Under the pieces are notes generated by a model. That model worked only from the letters and a program-made list of their open reading frames with translations, did not search any database and was not told where the DNA came from. The position numbers were made by a program, and so were the translations under genes. Positions 1-10,099 of a stretch of 64,000 nt of DNA are shown in pieces (position 1 is the stretch's first letter; every line of letters begins with the position of its first letter). Source of the DNA: Mycobacterium szulgai. GTDB lineage: Bacteria > Actinomycetota > Actinomycetes > Mycobacteriales > Mycobacteriaceae. The DNA is taken from positions 1 to 64,000 of the forward strand of contig NZ_LQPW01000174.1 in NCBI RefSeq assembly GCF_002116635.1, written 5' to 3'.

Positions 1-423
1 GAGTGCCGTCCGTGCCGGACATGGAGGCCTCGGCAATGGCCAGCTTGACGACCCTGCAGGAGATCGTCGACTACCTCACCCCCCTAACCAAGCCAGTTCG
101 CCAGAGTATCAACGGAAATGGGGCGAAGCTGCCGCCGGCACCTAACGAGGCGGCGGTGCCCGAGCGGGCGGCGCCGGCCGGCGTGGGCACCGATCTGGTC
201 ACCGACATGCTCGACGTCGTTGCCGAAAAGACCGGCTATCCGGTGGAGATATTGGACCTGTCGATGGCACTGGAAGCCGACCTCGGCATCGACTCGATCA
301 AGCGGGTGGAGATCTTGTCCGCGGTTGCGCAGCGAGTGCCGTCCGTGCCGGACATGGAGGCCTCGGCAATGGCCAGTTTGACGACCCTGCAGGAGATCGT
401 CGACTACCTCACCCCCCTGTCCA
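1..423 (+). repeat. Tandem acyl-carrier-protein repeat with 333-bp period
   Basis: Bases 1-82 recur at 334-415 with one visible difference (agcttg versus agtttg); the following bases diverge slightly (ctaaccaag versus ctgtccaag). The period is 333 bp, or 111 codons, which is one carrier domain plus linker. The near-identity of the DNA indicates recent duplication or gene conversion between carriers. More copies may lie to the left of the window. Confidence 0.9.
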
Positions 424-2768
424 AGCCGACGAGCAACAGCGCCAACGTGATCGAGAGGGGTGATCGCCTCCCTTTTGAGTTGACCGGACGGCCGATCGCG
501 CGCTACACAGTGCGCGCAATCGCCGCTCCGGCTTGCGGGTTGGGCATAGCGGGCCTGCACGAGGCCGACCGGCTCGAGATCGTCGGAGGCGAAACTGCCC
601 TCGCAGCTGCGTTGGAAGACATTCTTCGAACGCACGGCATTTCCGCAGTGGCGGTGGCAGAGGCGAGTGCCGGCTCGACCTGCATCCTGCATCTGGGTGG
701 CCTCGCATCGGCCCAGGGCCGCGAGGAAGCCGTGGCGGTGAACCGTCGAGTCTTCGCCGACGCTCTGCGGGTCGCCCCTCGTATGGAGCACGGCGGGTGC
801 GTTTTCGTTACCGTTCAGGACACCGGCGGCAACTTCGGTCTACTCACTGACGCCGGGTCGCGCGCGTGGGCAGGCGGCATCGCGGCGCTGACCAGGACAG
901 TGGCTCTCGAATGGCCGAACACCTACACCAAGGCCATCGACATCGACAGCACGAAGCAATCCCCGCACCAAGTCGCCGAACAGATCGCCACGGAGATCTT
1001 GGCCGGCGGCCCGGAATTCGAAGTGGGACTGGGCAGCAACCATGGCCGCGTGACAGTCGTGGCCGAGGAGTCCCAGGTTACGGGTCAGCTGCCCCGCCTG
1101 GATCACCGTGACGTCATCGTGGTCTCCGGTGGTGCACGAGGTGTGACCGCGGCAGCGGTGATCGCGCTGGCAAAGCAAACTCAGGCCAGCTTCGTCCTGA
1201 TCGGACGCTCCGGCCTGGACGGCGAACCGCCCGCGGTGCGCGGTCTGACGACGGCAGCCGAACTCAAACGTGCCCTGTTGACCGAGGCGCAGCGCAACGG
1301 CGCTAAGCCAACACCCCGGCAGTTGGAACAACAAGTCCGGCGCGTGCAGGCCGATCGCGAGATACGTGCGACGATCAGCGCAATCAAGGCCGCCGGCTCG
1401 CGTGTCAGCTACCGAGCCATCGACGTTCGAGACCGTGCCGAGGTTGGTGCACTGCTCGATGGTGTCCGGGCTGACATCGGGCCCATTACGGCATTGGTGC
1501 ACGGTGCCGGTGTGCTGGCCGACGGGCGCTTGAGCCGAAAGTCGACCGATCAGTTTGACCAGGTGTTCGGCACCAAAGTCGTTGGCCTGTCTACGCTGCT
1601 CGACGCAACGGCATCCGACGGGCTCAAGGCGATCCTGCTGTTCTCGTCGGTATCGGCATACCGCGGCAACGTCGGACAGGGCGATTATGCGATGGCCAAC
1701 GAGGTCCTGAACCGGGTCGCGCTCGCAGAGCAAACCCGCCGGGGCCCTTCATGTCTCGTCCGCTCATTGGGCTGGGGGCCGTGGGAGGCAGGCATGGTGA
1801 CGCCGGCCCTGAAAGCCGTGTTCGAGTCGCGGGGCATCACACCCATCCCGGTTGACGACGGTGCCTGCGCATTCGTTGCCGAAGCACTCGACAGCCAGAC
1901 AAGGGATGCGCAGGTAGTGCTCGGCGGCGCGCTAACGCCCGGCGGGCTCCCGGATCGATTGCCGGAGAAGGGGCGCCTGGTTCGCGTGGCGGTAAATGCC
2001 GCGCAACAGCCATACCTGGGAGATCACCGCGTTCGAAAGCAGGTGCTACTACCGGTCGTACAGGTCGCGGAGTGGTTCGTACGCGCGGCGCAGGGCTGCC
2101 GGCCGGGCCAGCAGGTTGTGCGGCTGCTGGACCTTCGCGTTCTTCGCGGCGTCGTATTGCCGAACTTCAACGGTGCCGGCGATGCGTTCGTAGTGCGCTG
2201 CCTGCCAATCGAAAATGCGCCACGGCGGCTGCAGCTCGCGCTACTGGACACCGCTGGGGCGGTTCGCTACAGCGCCACCGCCGAGCTGGGCGCCGACAAT
2301 CAGGGCATGCCAGGATTCAGATCGGGTTGCGCCACAGCGCATTTAAACACCGAGCAACTCTTGCAGCAGTCCTGCTACGGCGACGGCCGGCTGTTCCACG
2401 GCCCAGCCTTCCAAGTGATTGAGCGGGTATCCTGGTGCGAACCATCCGGTGCGACAGCACAATTGCACGGCCTAGACCACGCGGGATGGCCGCATCAGTG
2501 TTGGGCAACCGATCCGGCCGCGCTGGACGGCTGCCTGCAACTCGGATTCTTGTGGGGCCTGATGCGCACCGGCAATCGCATGCTACCCCTGCAGATTCAG
2601 CAGATCGTTCGATACCGTCCGGGACCCGCCGACGGCACCCTGTATTGCCATCTCGACAACGGCGAGTCGAACGACAACCGCATCGTGTTCGACCTGAGGC
2701 TGACCGATGCCGTCGGGTCAGCGATCGCTGAATTCAAACGGGTCGAAATGTACGCGTACGGCGACTGA
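1..2768 (+). CDS. Pfa-type polyunsaturated fatty acid synthase subunit (PfaA-like), C-terminal part, 5' end outside window
   Basis: This is the 3' part of an iterative megasynthase; about 921 codons are visible. In order there is the tail of one acyl carrier domain, a Pro/Ala-rich linker, a complete acyl carrier domain with the phosphopantetheine site LGIDSIKRVE (Ser near residue 97), a ketoreductase from about residue 370 to 650 (nucleotide motif SGGARGVTAAA; active Tyr in GQGDYAMAN), and a C-terminal PKS-type dehydratase fold (LGDHRVRKQVLLP). The KRVE ending of the carrier motif and the tandem carriers ahead of KR-DH are typical of PfaA proteins, which build acyl chains with the PfaC partner. 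The partner gene begins 34 bp downstream on the same strand. KS and AT domains would be expected upstream of the window. Family assignment is firm; the product is unknown. An iterative PKS for phleic-acid-like polyenes is an alternative reading. Confidence 0.85.
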   Translation, partial: VPSVPDMEASAMASLTTLQEIVDYLTPLTKPVRQSINGNGAKLPPAPNEAAVPERAAPAGVGTDLVTDMLDVVAEKTGYPVEILDLSMALEADLGIDSIKRVEILSAVAQRVPSVPDMEASAMASLTTLQEIVDYLTPLSKPTSNSANVIERGDRLPFELTGRPIARYTVRAIAAPACGLGIAGLHEADRLEIVGGETALAAALEDILRTHGISAVAVAEASAGSTCILHLGGLASAQGREEAVAVNRRVFADALRVAPRMEHGGCVFVTVQDTGGNFGLLTDAGSRAWAGGIAALTRTVALEWPNTYTKAIDIDSTKQSPHQVAEQIATEILAGGPEFEVGLGSNHGRVTVVAEESQVTGQLPRLDHRDVIVVSGGARGVTAAAVIALAKQTQASFVLIGRSGLDGEPPAVRGLTTAAELKRALLTEAQRNGAKPTPRQLEQQVRRVQADREIRATISAIKAAGSRVSYRAIDVRDRAEVGALLDGVRADIGPITALVHGAGVLADGRLSRKSTDQFDQVFGTKVVGLSTLLDATASDGLKAILLFSSVSAYRGNVGQGDYAMANEVLNRVALAEQTRRGPSCLVRSLGWGPWEAGMVTPALKAVFESRGITPIPVDDGACAFVAEALDSQTRDAQVVLGGALTPGGLPDRLPEKGRLVRVAVNAAQQPYLGDHRVRKQVLLPVVQVAEWFVRAAQGCRPGQQVVRLLDLRVLRGVVLPNFNGAGDAFVVRCLPIENAPRRLQLALLDTAGAVRYSATAELGADNQGMPGFRSGCATAHLNTEQLLQQSCYGDGRLFHGPAFQVIERVSWCEPSGATAQLHGLDHAGWPHQCWATDPAALDGCLQLGFLWGLMRTGNRMLPLQIQQIVRYRPGPADGTLYCHLDNGESNDNRIVFDLRLTDAVGSAIAEFKRVEMYAYGD

Positions 2769-2802
2769 GTACATCACTGAAACGGCCAAGGGCGGAGGCC
2801 TC

Positions 2803-5800
2803 ATGAAATTTGAACCGATCGCGGTCGTCGGGCAGGGCTGCGTCTTCCCGGGTGGGTTGAATCCCGACCAGTTGTGGACGACGATCCAACAGGGCCGAGA
2901 CGTCCTCGGGGCACCCCCGCAGGATTATTGGGGGGTCAGTGGTGCCCGCATCATGCGCGAGCAGATCACCGGCCCGTGTTTCGACCACACCTGGTCCGAC
3001 CGAGGCGGCTATGTGCGCGGCTTCGAAGCTGTCTTCGACCCGAATGGCTTCCTGCTCGACGCCGATTCCCTGACCACCCTTGATCCCCTTTACCGATGGA
3101 CGCTTCATACCGCCCGCCAAGCCATCGAAAGCGCCGGCTGGCAGGTCGGCAGTGTTCCCGAACGCGGGGGCGTCGTATTGGGGAACCTGAGCTATCCCAC
3201 CCACACCATGGCCACGCTCGCCGCCAAGGTGTGGCGCGCGGACGACGCCGACATCGACTGGCGCAACCGGTTCAACTCCGGGCTGCCCGCGCACCTTGTC
3301 GCTCGTGCGCTGGGCCTGACGGCGGGAGCGCTGTGCGTCGATGCCGGCTGCGCGTCGTCGCTGTATGCGATCAAGCTGGCCTGCGACCGGCTGCATGACC
3401 GGACCGCCGACGTCATGCTGGCCGGTGGCGTCAATCGCGCCGACGATCTGTTTCTGCATGTGGGCTTCTCCGCGTTGCAAGCGTTGAGTCATGCGGGCGC
3501 GTCGCGTCCGTTCCATCAACAAGCCGACGGCCTGGTTCCGGCCGAGGGTGCCGGTTTCGTTGTCCTGCGGCGCCTCGACGACGCGCTGGCGTCCGGTGAG
3601 CAGATACTCGGCCTGATCCGCGCGTTGGGTCTCGCCAACGATGGCCGCGGAAGCAGCATGCTGACGCCTTCACAGGAGGGCCAGATCCGTGCGATGCGGT
3701 CGGCGTACGACATGGCCGACCTGGACCCGAAAGACATCTCGATGATCGAGTGTCACGCAACGGGAACCCCGCTGGGCGACCTCACCGAACTGAAAAGCAT
3801 GGCCCGCATCTTCGCGGGCGCTGAAGGCCTGCCGATCGGATCGCTGAAATCCAATCTGGGCCATTCCATTACGGCCTCCGGCATCGCCGGCCTGATCAAG
3901 GTGCTGGGGGCCATGCGGACCCAGTTGCGGCCCCCGACGTTGCACGTTGAGAATCCGGTGCCGTTCATCGCAGAGTCGCCGTTTCGGTTGCTCACTGCCG
4001 CCGAACCGTGGGCCACCAGCGCACCACGGCGCGCAGCGGTCAACAACTTCGGTTTCGGCGGCAACAACGCGCACCTGATCGTCGAAGAATGGGTGGATCC
4101 CGACCGGCCGAGCGCCGACGCACGATGGTGGTGCGGGAGCCCGCGTCGGATGGACCCGGACGTCGCGATCGTGGGCTTGAGCATCATTGCCGGCGACGGC
4201 TACGAAACCGCCGAGGTGGCAAACCATCTCGCCGCGGGCCAAGCACTGGTCACCCAGGAAGCCGACGGTGTCCTCCGCGCGCGCATGTGCACCCTGGCAC
4301 TGGATGTGACGAAGGTACGATTTCCGCCGAGCGATCTGAAAAACGCACTGCCGCAACAGATTGCCGCGCTGCGTGCCGCCCTCAACATCGCCGAGGTCAT
4401 CACGAGCCTGCCCCAGGAGACCACCAGCGTCCTGATGGGCATGAACTGCGACGCCGAGGTGGCCAGGTGGGGTCTGCGGTGGCGGCTCGCCCACACGATC
4501 GATGATCCGGCACAACTGGCCCAGACGCGCGACGGCGTCGTTGCGGGCCTGGCCGCCAGCACCGTCGTCGGATCGATGCCCAACATCGTCGCCAACCGGA
4601 TCAACAGCCAATTCGACCTGCGCGGTCCCAGCTTCACCGTGTCGCGTGAGCAGTTGTCGGGCACAACGGCACTCGAGCTGGCAGCACGCGCGCTTCGACA
4701 CGGCGAGATCGATGCGGCCGTGGTGGGTGCGGTCGACCTCAGCTGCGAGCCGGTCCACGAGGCGGCAGCCCGCATGCTGCTCACCGCAGACGAGCAGATC
4801 CCCGGTGATGCCGCGGTGCTGATGGTGCTCAAGCGCGCCGAAGATGCTCGCCGAGAAGGCGATACGATCTACGCCCTGTTGCCTGGTGCCCCGTGCACCC
4901 CAGGCGAGGAACCCGCTCATGAGCTTCGGGTCGGCAGCGCGCCGGGAGGCTTCAATGTCACGCCGCTGCTGGGCCATGCCCATGCGGCCTCTGGGCTGCT
5001 GCAAGTGTCGGCCGGGGTGCTATTCGGTTTCCTGGGAATCGAACCCGACGGTTCCCAGGCCACCCAAGGGCCGCGTGCGGTGGTGGTCACCCTCGACGGA
5101 CTGGCCGGCGAGCATCAACAAATTACCCTGCGCACACCGCCGGGCTTGCCCCGCGACAGCGCGGCACAACGTCAGACTCTTGCGCACCAGCTGGCTGCCG
5201 CGCGCGGTGACAGCGGCAACGCGAGGCTGCTGGAGTTCGGGGCACACATGCCGCCCGTTCGGCTGCCCGCCCTCCCCGACCTGACGAGCCCGCCAGCTGC
5301 GGCGGACGCCAGGCCGTCGGCTACCGTGCTGCCGAAACCTCCGGTCATGCCCACCGCAGCCGACGCATTGCCCGTTCTCGGCGACGCCCTGTCGTCCGCG
5401 TCGGCGTCCCATATCGCGACGTCGCATCGCTGCGACAACGGCGCGCACCGGGCAGTGCAGCCGTTGCCGCCGAGCGACGCCGTCCTTCCGTCGCCGACAT
5501 TCAAGGCCACCCCCACCGGGTTGACCTTGGACCAAGACGGCTTGCGGGTGCACGCTTCGGGCAAGATCTCCGAAATCTATGGTCCGGCTTTCGCGTGCCA
5601 AGACGACTATCCGCGCCAAACGCGGATGCCCCAACCTCCGCTGCTGCTCGCGGATCGATTACTGGGCATCGACGCCGAGCCCGGTAAGGCCGGCACCGGA
5701 ACCCTGTGGACCGAGACCGATGTGACAGCCCACGGATGGTGGCTGCACCAGGGCCGGATGCCGGCCGGAATCATGATCGAAAGCGGCCAGGCCGATCTCA

Positions 5801-8800
5801 TGCTCATCTCTTGGATGGGTGCGGATTTCGCCAACAAAGGCGAACGCGTGTATCGCCTCCTGGGGTGCGAATTGACCTTCCTTGGTGGCTTGCCCGAGAT
5901 TGGCGACACCCTGCGCTTCGACATCCATGTTGACGGTCACGCCCGCCAAGGCGACATCCGCCTGTTCTTCTTCCACTACGACTGCACCATCGGCGGCACC
6001 GAACGATTGGCGGTTCGCAACGGCCAGGCCGGCTTCTTTTCCGACGAGGAACTGGCCGCCTCGGGCGGAATCCTTTGGCGCCCGGAGGAAGAGACCGTTA
6101 CTGGTCGCCTCGATCCCCCGCCGTGCCCAACGGTACGACACTCCTTGTCCACCAGCGATCTCAAAGCCCTTGCCGCCGGCCAGCTCTGGCCGCGGCTGGG
6201 CGCGGGATTCGAGCGTGCGGCAAGCCATACTCGCACTCCCGCCACCGCCGGTGGCGACATGTTGTTCATCGACGAAGTGACGCAGATCGACTTCTCCGGC
6301 GGCCCCTGGGACCGTGGCTATCTGCGCGGTGTGCAGCACATTACCGCCGAAACCTGGTTCTTCCATGGGCATTTCAAAAACGACCCGTGCATGCCCGGAA
6401 CCTTGATGTTCGAAGGCACGCTGCAAGCAATGGCCATCTACATGACGGCGGCGGGCATGACGCTGGCATGTGACGGGTGGCGATTCGAACCGGTTCCGTT
6501 CGAGACCTGCAAACTCAAGTGCCGCGGCCAGGTCACTCCCAGCTCCCGCGAAGTCGTGTACGAGGTTTTCGTCCGAGAGCTCATCAACGAGCCCGAGCCG
6601 ACACTGTTCGCCGACGTGCTGTGCACCGTAGACGGGTTGGCCGCCTTCCATTGCCCACGTCTGGGGTTGAAGCTTTCCCCCGGCTGGCCCATGGATCAGG
6701 GCCTGCCACAACTAGATCACTACGTGGAACCCAAGCCGGTCGCGGTCAGCGACGGGTTCAGTTTCGACTACAAGTCATTGCTGGCTTGCGCTTGGGGCAA
6801 GCCATCGCGCGCCTTCGGCGAGCGCTACCAGCGATTCGACACCAGCCGCAAGGTTGCTCGTTTGCCCTCTCCGCCTTATCACTTCATGTCGCGCGTGACC
6901 GAGGTGGTAGGCGAGATCGGGGTGATGAACTCGGGCGCGGCCCTGGTCGCCGAGTACGATGTGCCTTGCGATGCTTGGTATTTCACGGCAAACGGTTGTC
7001 ACACGATGCCCAGCGCGGTGCTGATGGAGGTCTGCCTGCAACCCTGCGGTTGGCTGGCCAGCTATGTCGGCTGCCCGCTGTCGACCGACGTGGACCTGTT
7101 CTTCCGCAACCTCGACGGCATCGGTGTTCAGCACCAGGAGATCGGCCCGTCCACCGGAACGTTGCGCACCGAAGTTCACCTGAAAAACGTTGCCAAAGTC
7201 GCCGACACCATCATCGTCAGCTTCAGCGCACAGGCTTATGCGGGCGACATCCAGGTCTACAGCGCCCAAACGGTTTTCGGCTACTTTCCCGGCCCGGCAC
7301 TGGAACAGCAACTAGGTCTACCGACGAGCGATGCCGAGCACGAGCAGCTCGCAGCGCCATCCGCGGCTCCCGATGTCGATCTGACCACCCGTCCGCAGGG
7401 CCATTTCGGCCCCGGCGCGAGATTGCCTGAACCGATGCTGCTGATGATCGACCGCGTCACCGGACGCTGGCCCACCGCCGGTCGCGCAGGATTGGGGCGC
7501 TGGCGTGCCGTCAAGAACGTCGATCCCACCGAGTGGTTCTTCAAAGCTCATTTCTTCCAAGACCCGGTACAGCCAGGATCCTTGGGAATCGAGTCAATGA
7601 TCAACCTTCTGCAGTTCGCCATGCTGGATCTGGGGCTTGGCGAAGAAGCGGGTCCGCACGCGCGATTCGAACCGCTGGCCATCGACCAGTCGATGACGTG
7701 GCGCTATCGCGGACAGGTCCGCCCACACAACAAACTGATCACCACGCAATTGGAGATCACCACGATTGAACGCAGTGACGACGGGATTCTGGCGCTCGCC
7801 GATGCCGCGCTTTGGGTAGACGGGCTGCGGATCTACTCGGCCACCAATCTTGGGATGCGGATCAAAGCCAGCCCGCACGGCCAAACCGTCACGCCCGGTG
7901 AATCGTCGGGTGCCACAGCGGCGGCCACAACGCTGACGACCATCATCGATCCCGTACACGACAGCTGGATCGCCGACCATCGCCCGACCCAAACCGCCGC
8001 AGCCCTACCGCTGATGTCGGTGTTGGACCTGGTCGGCCGGGCAGCTGCGCAAGCCGCCGACGGCGCGGCAGTAGTGGAGATCCGCGACTTGTATCTCTCG
8101 CGCTGGATAGTCATCGACGCACCGGTGCACCTTCGCACTCAGGTCGAGCGGACAGCGTCGGGCACCTACGATGCGCACCTGCTCGTGTGGCGCGAAGCTG
8201 CCAATCCCAAGCTGTCGCGTTGGGAGACAATCGGTTCCGCCACCGTCTCGACGGCTTCCGACTATCCGGATGGACCACTGGCGCCAAGTCCGCTGAGCGC
8301 GGCGTTGCCCATGTCCAACCCGTATGACTCCGGCGCCGTGTTCCACGGTCCGGCGTTTCAGAGCCTCGATGACGGAGCCGAGTTCAGCCACGACGGCGCG
8401 AGTGGAACCTTGACGGTCAGCCGGTGCGCCGTGCCTGCCGGCCTCGTGCACCCCGGAGTGCTCGATGCGGGTTTGCACATCGTGCCACACACCGAGATGA
8501 GCGTGTGGACTGGGCACAGCCGCGGTCCGGACCGCTCCTCGACCGATGCGAAAGTTGGTTTCCCACACCACATCGCGTGGGCGCGGTTTTACCGCGCTGC
8601 ACCCGAGCACGGAAAGGTAGCCGTCGAGGCGCGCTTCGCGGGCTTTGAAGATTCGCAACAGCAATGTCCGATGGTCGATCTGTGGTACGGCATCGATGAC
8701 CGCCCTTGGGCGCAGATCCGGGTAGTGGAGGTGTTGTTGCCGAAGACATCACTGGGTCAAGCCAATGGTGTGCAGCGGCGCGCCTTCCTGCAGCGCCGAG

Positions 8801-10029
8801 CCGTGCCCGGGCTATCGCTGAGCGAACAGCGCGGACCCGGCGAAATCGAGCTTGACGTAACACGAGTCAACCAGGCCAACTGGTTCCCGGGCACCGTTCA
8901 AGCGCTGTATTCGTGCAGCACTAGCGGGCCTGCACGGTCGGCCCGGCTGGCTGCCGAAGTGGCGGCCAAGGAAGCCGTCGCCCACGCCGCGCACGGCGCG
9001 ATTCATCCCTGCAGGGTGCAGGTGAGAAACGGTCAGGCGACCTGCCCGACGCTGCCGCTCGAAGCCATTTCAGTGACGATCGAGAACACCAGCCCGCAGG
9101 TGGTGCACGCGCGCGCGGGGCTGCAATGCGACTGGGCGCCAATGCGAGCCTGGTGGGCCCAAGAAACCGGCAAGCAACAGGGCTGGCTTGGCGATCTGCT
9201 GATTTGGGCGCTGCTGTCGCGCTATGTGCGCCACGTCATCCTCGAGGATCCCGCCGCGCTGCAGGAGCTCAACGGCCGCAGCGTGCTCTTGCTCGCCAAT
9301 CACCAGGTGCAAATCGAATCGATCCTGGGCACGGTGATCGCCTCTTGGCTGACCGACACGACCGTGGTCACCGTATCGAACGCCAAACACCTAAACCGTT
9401 GGGTCGGAAGCCTTTCGCGGACCCTCGGCAGCGGCGAAACCACCGGCCTGCGCAACATTCACTATTTCGATCAAGACAAGCCGCACACCTTTTTGGCCAT
9501 CGTCGACAAGGTTAAGCAGGACATCGCTGAGCGTGGCTCGTCGTTGCTGGTCCATGCCTCCGGCACCCGGCAGACTTCCTCCACTCAGCGGGTCCGAGCG
9601 CTTACCTCCACGCTGCTGGATCTCGCAGTGGACATGTCTCTGCCGATCGTGCCACTGCATTTCGCCGGCGGCCTGCCCGAGCAGCCGCTGAACCACAAGC
9701 TGGAGGTCCCGTACCGGCACGCCGCACAGGACTACATCTTCGGATCACCCATCCTGCCCGACGAATTGGGTGCACTTCCATACGCCGCACGCCGGACCCG
9801 GGTCCTGGACGCCATCAACGCGCTGGCACCCGTCACGGATGCGCCACACGAACCCAACCCAGCCGCCGAAGCTCGAATAGCCGCTGCCGCCATGGCTTTG
9901 ACACCAGGGCAAGAAATCTGGGCTGCTATCGACGATGCGTTGGACGCGCTACCCGTCGAGTGGCGTCACCAGCCCGGCTATGCCGAGTGGCTGAAGATCC
10001 GCGGCGATATCGGTTGCACCGCAGGGTAA
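2803..10029 (+). CDS. Pfa-type synthase subunit (PfaC/Pfa3-like): KS-CLF-(hotdog DH)x4-DH-acyltransferase
   Basis: A protein of 2408 residues. The ATG at 2803 follows GGCGGAGG and is preferred over an upstream in-frame ATG that overlaps the previous gene. Domains: ketosynthase at 1-440 (Cys183 in DAGCASSL, HATGTPLGD, SNLGHS); chain-length-factor-like KS at 450-860, with Gln617 in SREQLSG where the Cys would be; a Pro/Ala linker; four FabA-like hotdog units near 943-1030, 1185-1270, 1390-1480 and 1530-1680 (for example WFFHGHFKNDPCMPGTL and WFFKAHFFQDPVQPGSL); a PKS-type dehydratase fold from about 1719; and a PlsC-like acyltransferase with NHQVQIES at 2166-2173 (HX4E in place of HX4D). Pfa enzymes make long polyenes by iterative FabA-type dehydration/isomerisation. 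The terminal acyltransferase resembles that of myxobacterial Pfa3 and suggests direct transfer of the chain to a glycerolipid, which is inference. No internal AT domain is visible. Confidence 0.88.
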   Translation: MKFEPIAVVGQGCVFPGGLNPDQLWTTIQQGRDVLGAPPQDYWGVSGARIMREQITGPCFDHTWSDRGGYVRGFEAVFDPNGFLLDADSLTTLDPLYRWTLHTARQAIESAGWQVGSVPERGGVVLGNLSYPTHTMATLAAKVWRADDADIDWRNRFNSGLPAHLVARALGLTAGALCVDAGCASSLYAIKLACDRLHDRTADVMLAGGVNRADDLFLHVGFSALQALSHAGASRPFHQQADGLVPAEGAGFVVLRRLDDALASGEQILGLIRALGLANDGRGSSMLTPSQEGQIRAMRSAYDMADLDPKDISMIECHATGTPLGDLTELKSMARIFAGAEGLPIGSLKSNLGHSITASGIAGLIKVLGAMRTQLRPPTLHVENPVPFIAESPFRLLTAAEPWATSAPRRAAVNNFGFGGNNAHLIVEEWVDPDRPSADARWWCGSPRRMDPDVAIVGLSIIAGDGYETAEVANHLAAGQALVTQEADGVLRARMCTLALDVTKVRFPPSDLKNALPQQIAALRAALNIAEVITSLPQETTSVLMGMNCDAEVARWGLRWRLAHTIDDPAQLAQTRDGVVAGLAASTVVGSMPNIVANRINSQFDLRGPSFTVSREQLSGTTALELAARALRHGEIDAAVVGAVDLSCEPVHEAAARMLLTADEQIPGDAAVLMVLKRAEDARREGDTIYALLPGAPCTPGEEPAHELRVGSAPGGFNVTPLLGHAHAASGLLQVSAGVLFGFLGIEPDGSQATQGPRAVVVTLDGLAGEHQQITLRTPPGLPRDSAAQRQTLAHQLAAARGDSGNARLLEFGAHMPPVRLPALPDLTSPPAAADARPSATVLPKPPVMPTAADALPVLGDALSSASASHIATSHRCDNGAHRAVQPLPPSDAVLPSPTFKATPTGLTLDQDGLRVHASGKISEIYGPAFACQDDYPRQTRMPQPPLLLADRLLGIDAEPGKAGTGTLWTETDVTAHGWWLHQGRMPAGIMIESGQADLMLISWMGADFANKGERVYRLLGCELTFLGGLPEIGDTLRFDIHVDGHARQGDIRLFFFHYDCTIGGTERLAVRNGQAGFFSDEELAASGGILWRPEEETVTGRLDPPPCPTVRHSLSTSDLKALAAGQLWPRLGAGFERAASHTRTPATAGGDMLFIDEVTQIDFSGGPWDRGYLRGVQHITAETWFFHGHFKNDPCMPGTLMFEGTLQAMAIYMTAAGMTLACDGWRFEPVPFETCKLKCRGQVTPSSREVVYEVFVRELINEPEPTLFADVLCTVDGLAAFHCPRLGLKLSPGWPMDQGLPQLDHYVEPKPVAVSDGFSFDYKSLLACAWGKPSRAFGERYQRFDTSRKVARLPSPPYHFMSRVTEVVGEIGVMNSGAALVAEYDVPCDAWYFTANGCHTMPSAVLMEVCLQPCGWLASYVGCPLSTDVDLFFRNLDGIGVQHQEIGPSTGTLRTEVHLKNVAKVADTIIVSFSAQAYAGDIQVYSAQTVFGYFPGPALEQQLGLPTSDAEHEQLAAPSAAPDVDLTTRPQGHFGPGARLPEPMLLMIDRVTGRWPTAGRAGLGRWRAVKNVDPTEWFFKAHFFQDPVQPGSLGIESMINLLQFAMLDLGLGEEAGPHARFEPLAIDQSMTWRYRGQVRPHNKLITTQLEITTIERSDDGILALADAALWVDGLRIYSATNLGMRIKASPHGQTVTPGESSGATAAATTLTTIIDPVHDSWIADHRPTQTAAALPLMSVLDLVGRAAAQAADGAAVVEIRDLYLSRWIVIDAPVHLRTQVERTASGTYDAHLLVWREAANPKLSRWETIGSATVSTASDYPDGPLAPSPLSAALPMSNPYDSGAVFHGPAFQSLDDGAEFSHDGASGTLTVSRCAVPAGLVHPGVLDAGLHIVPHTEMSVWTGHSRGPDRSSTDAKVGFPHHIAWARFYRAAPEHGKVAVEARFAGFEDSQQQCPMVDLWYGIDDRPWAQIRVVEVLLPKTSLGQANGVQRRAFLQRRAVPGLSLSEQRGPGEIELDVTRVNQANWFPGTVQALYSCSTSGPARSARLAAEVAAKEAVAHAAHGAIHPCRVQVRNGQATCPTLPLEAISVTIENTSPQVVHARAGLQCDWAPMRAWWAQETGKQQGWLGDLLIWALLSRYVRHVILEDPAALQELNGRSVLLLANHQVQIESILGTVIASWLTDTTVVTVSNAKHLNRWVGSLSRTLGSGETTGLRNIHYFDQDKPHTFLAIVDKVKQDIAERGSSLLVHASGTRQTSSTQRVRALTSTLLDLAVDMSLPIVPLHFAGGLPEQPLNHKLEVPYRHAAQDYIFGSPILPDELGALPYAARRTRVLDAINALAPVTDAPHEPNPAAEARIAAAAMALTPGQEIWAAIDDALDALPVEWRHQPGYAEWLKIRGDIGCTAG

Positions 10030-10099
10030 TTCGCGGTAATAAGGCGCTCCGACCCGGAAAGGTCGAGCTGCACCGCCCCAGCGATCTTCGTGCTGCCGC

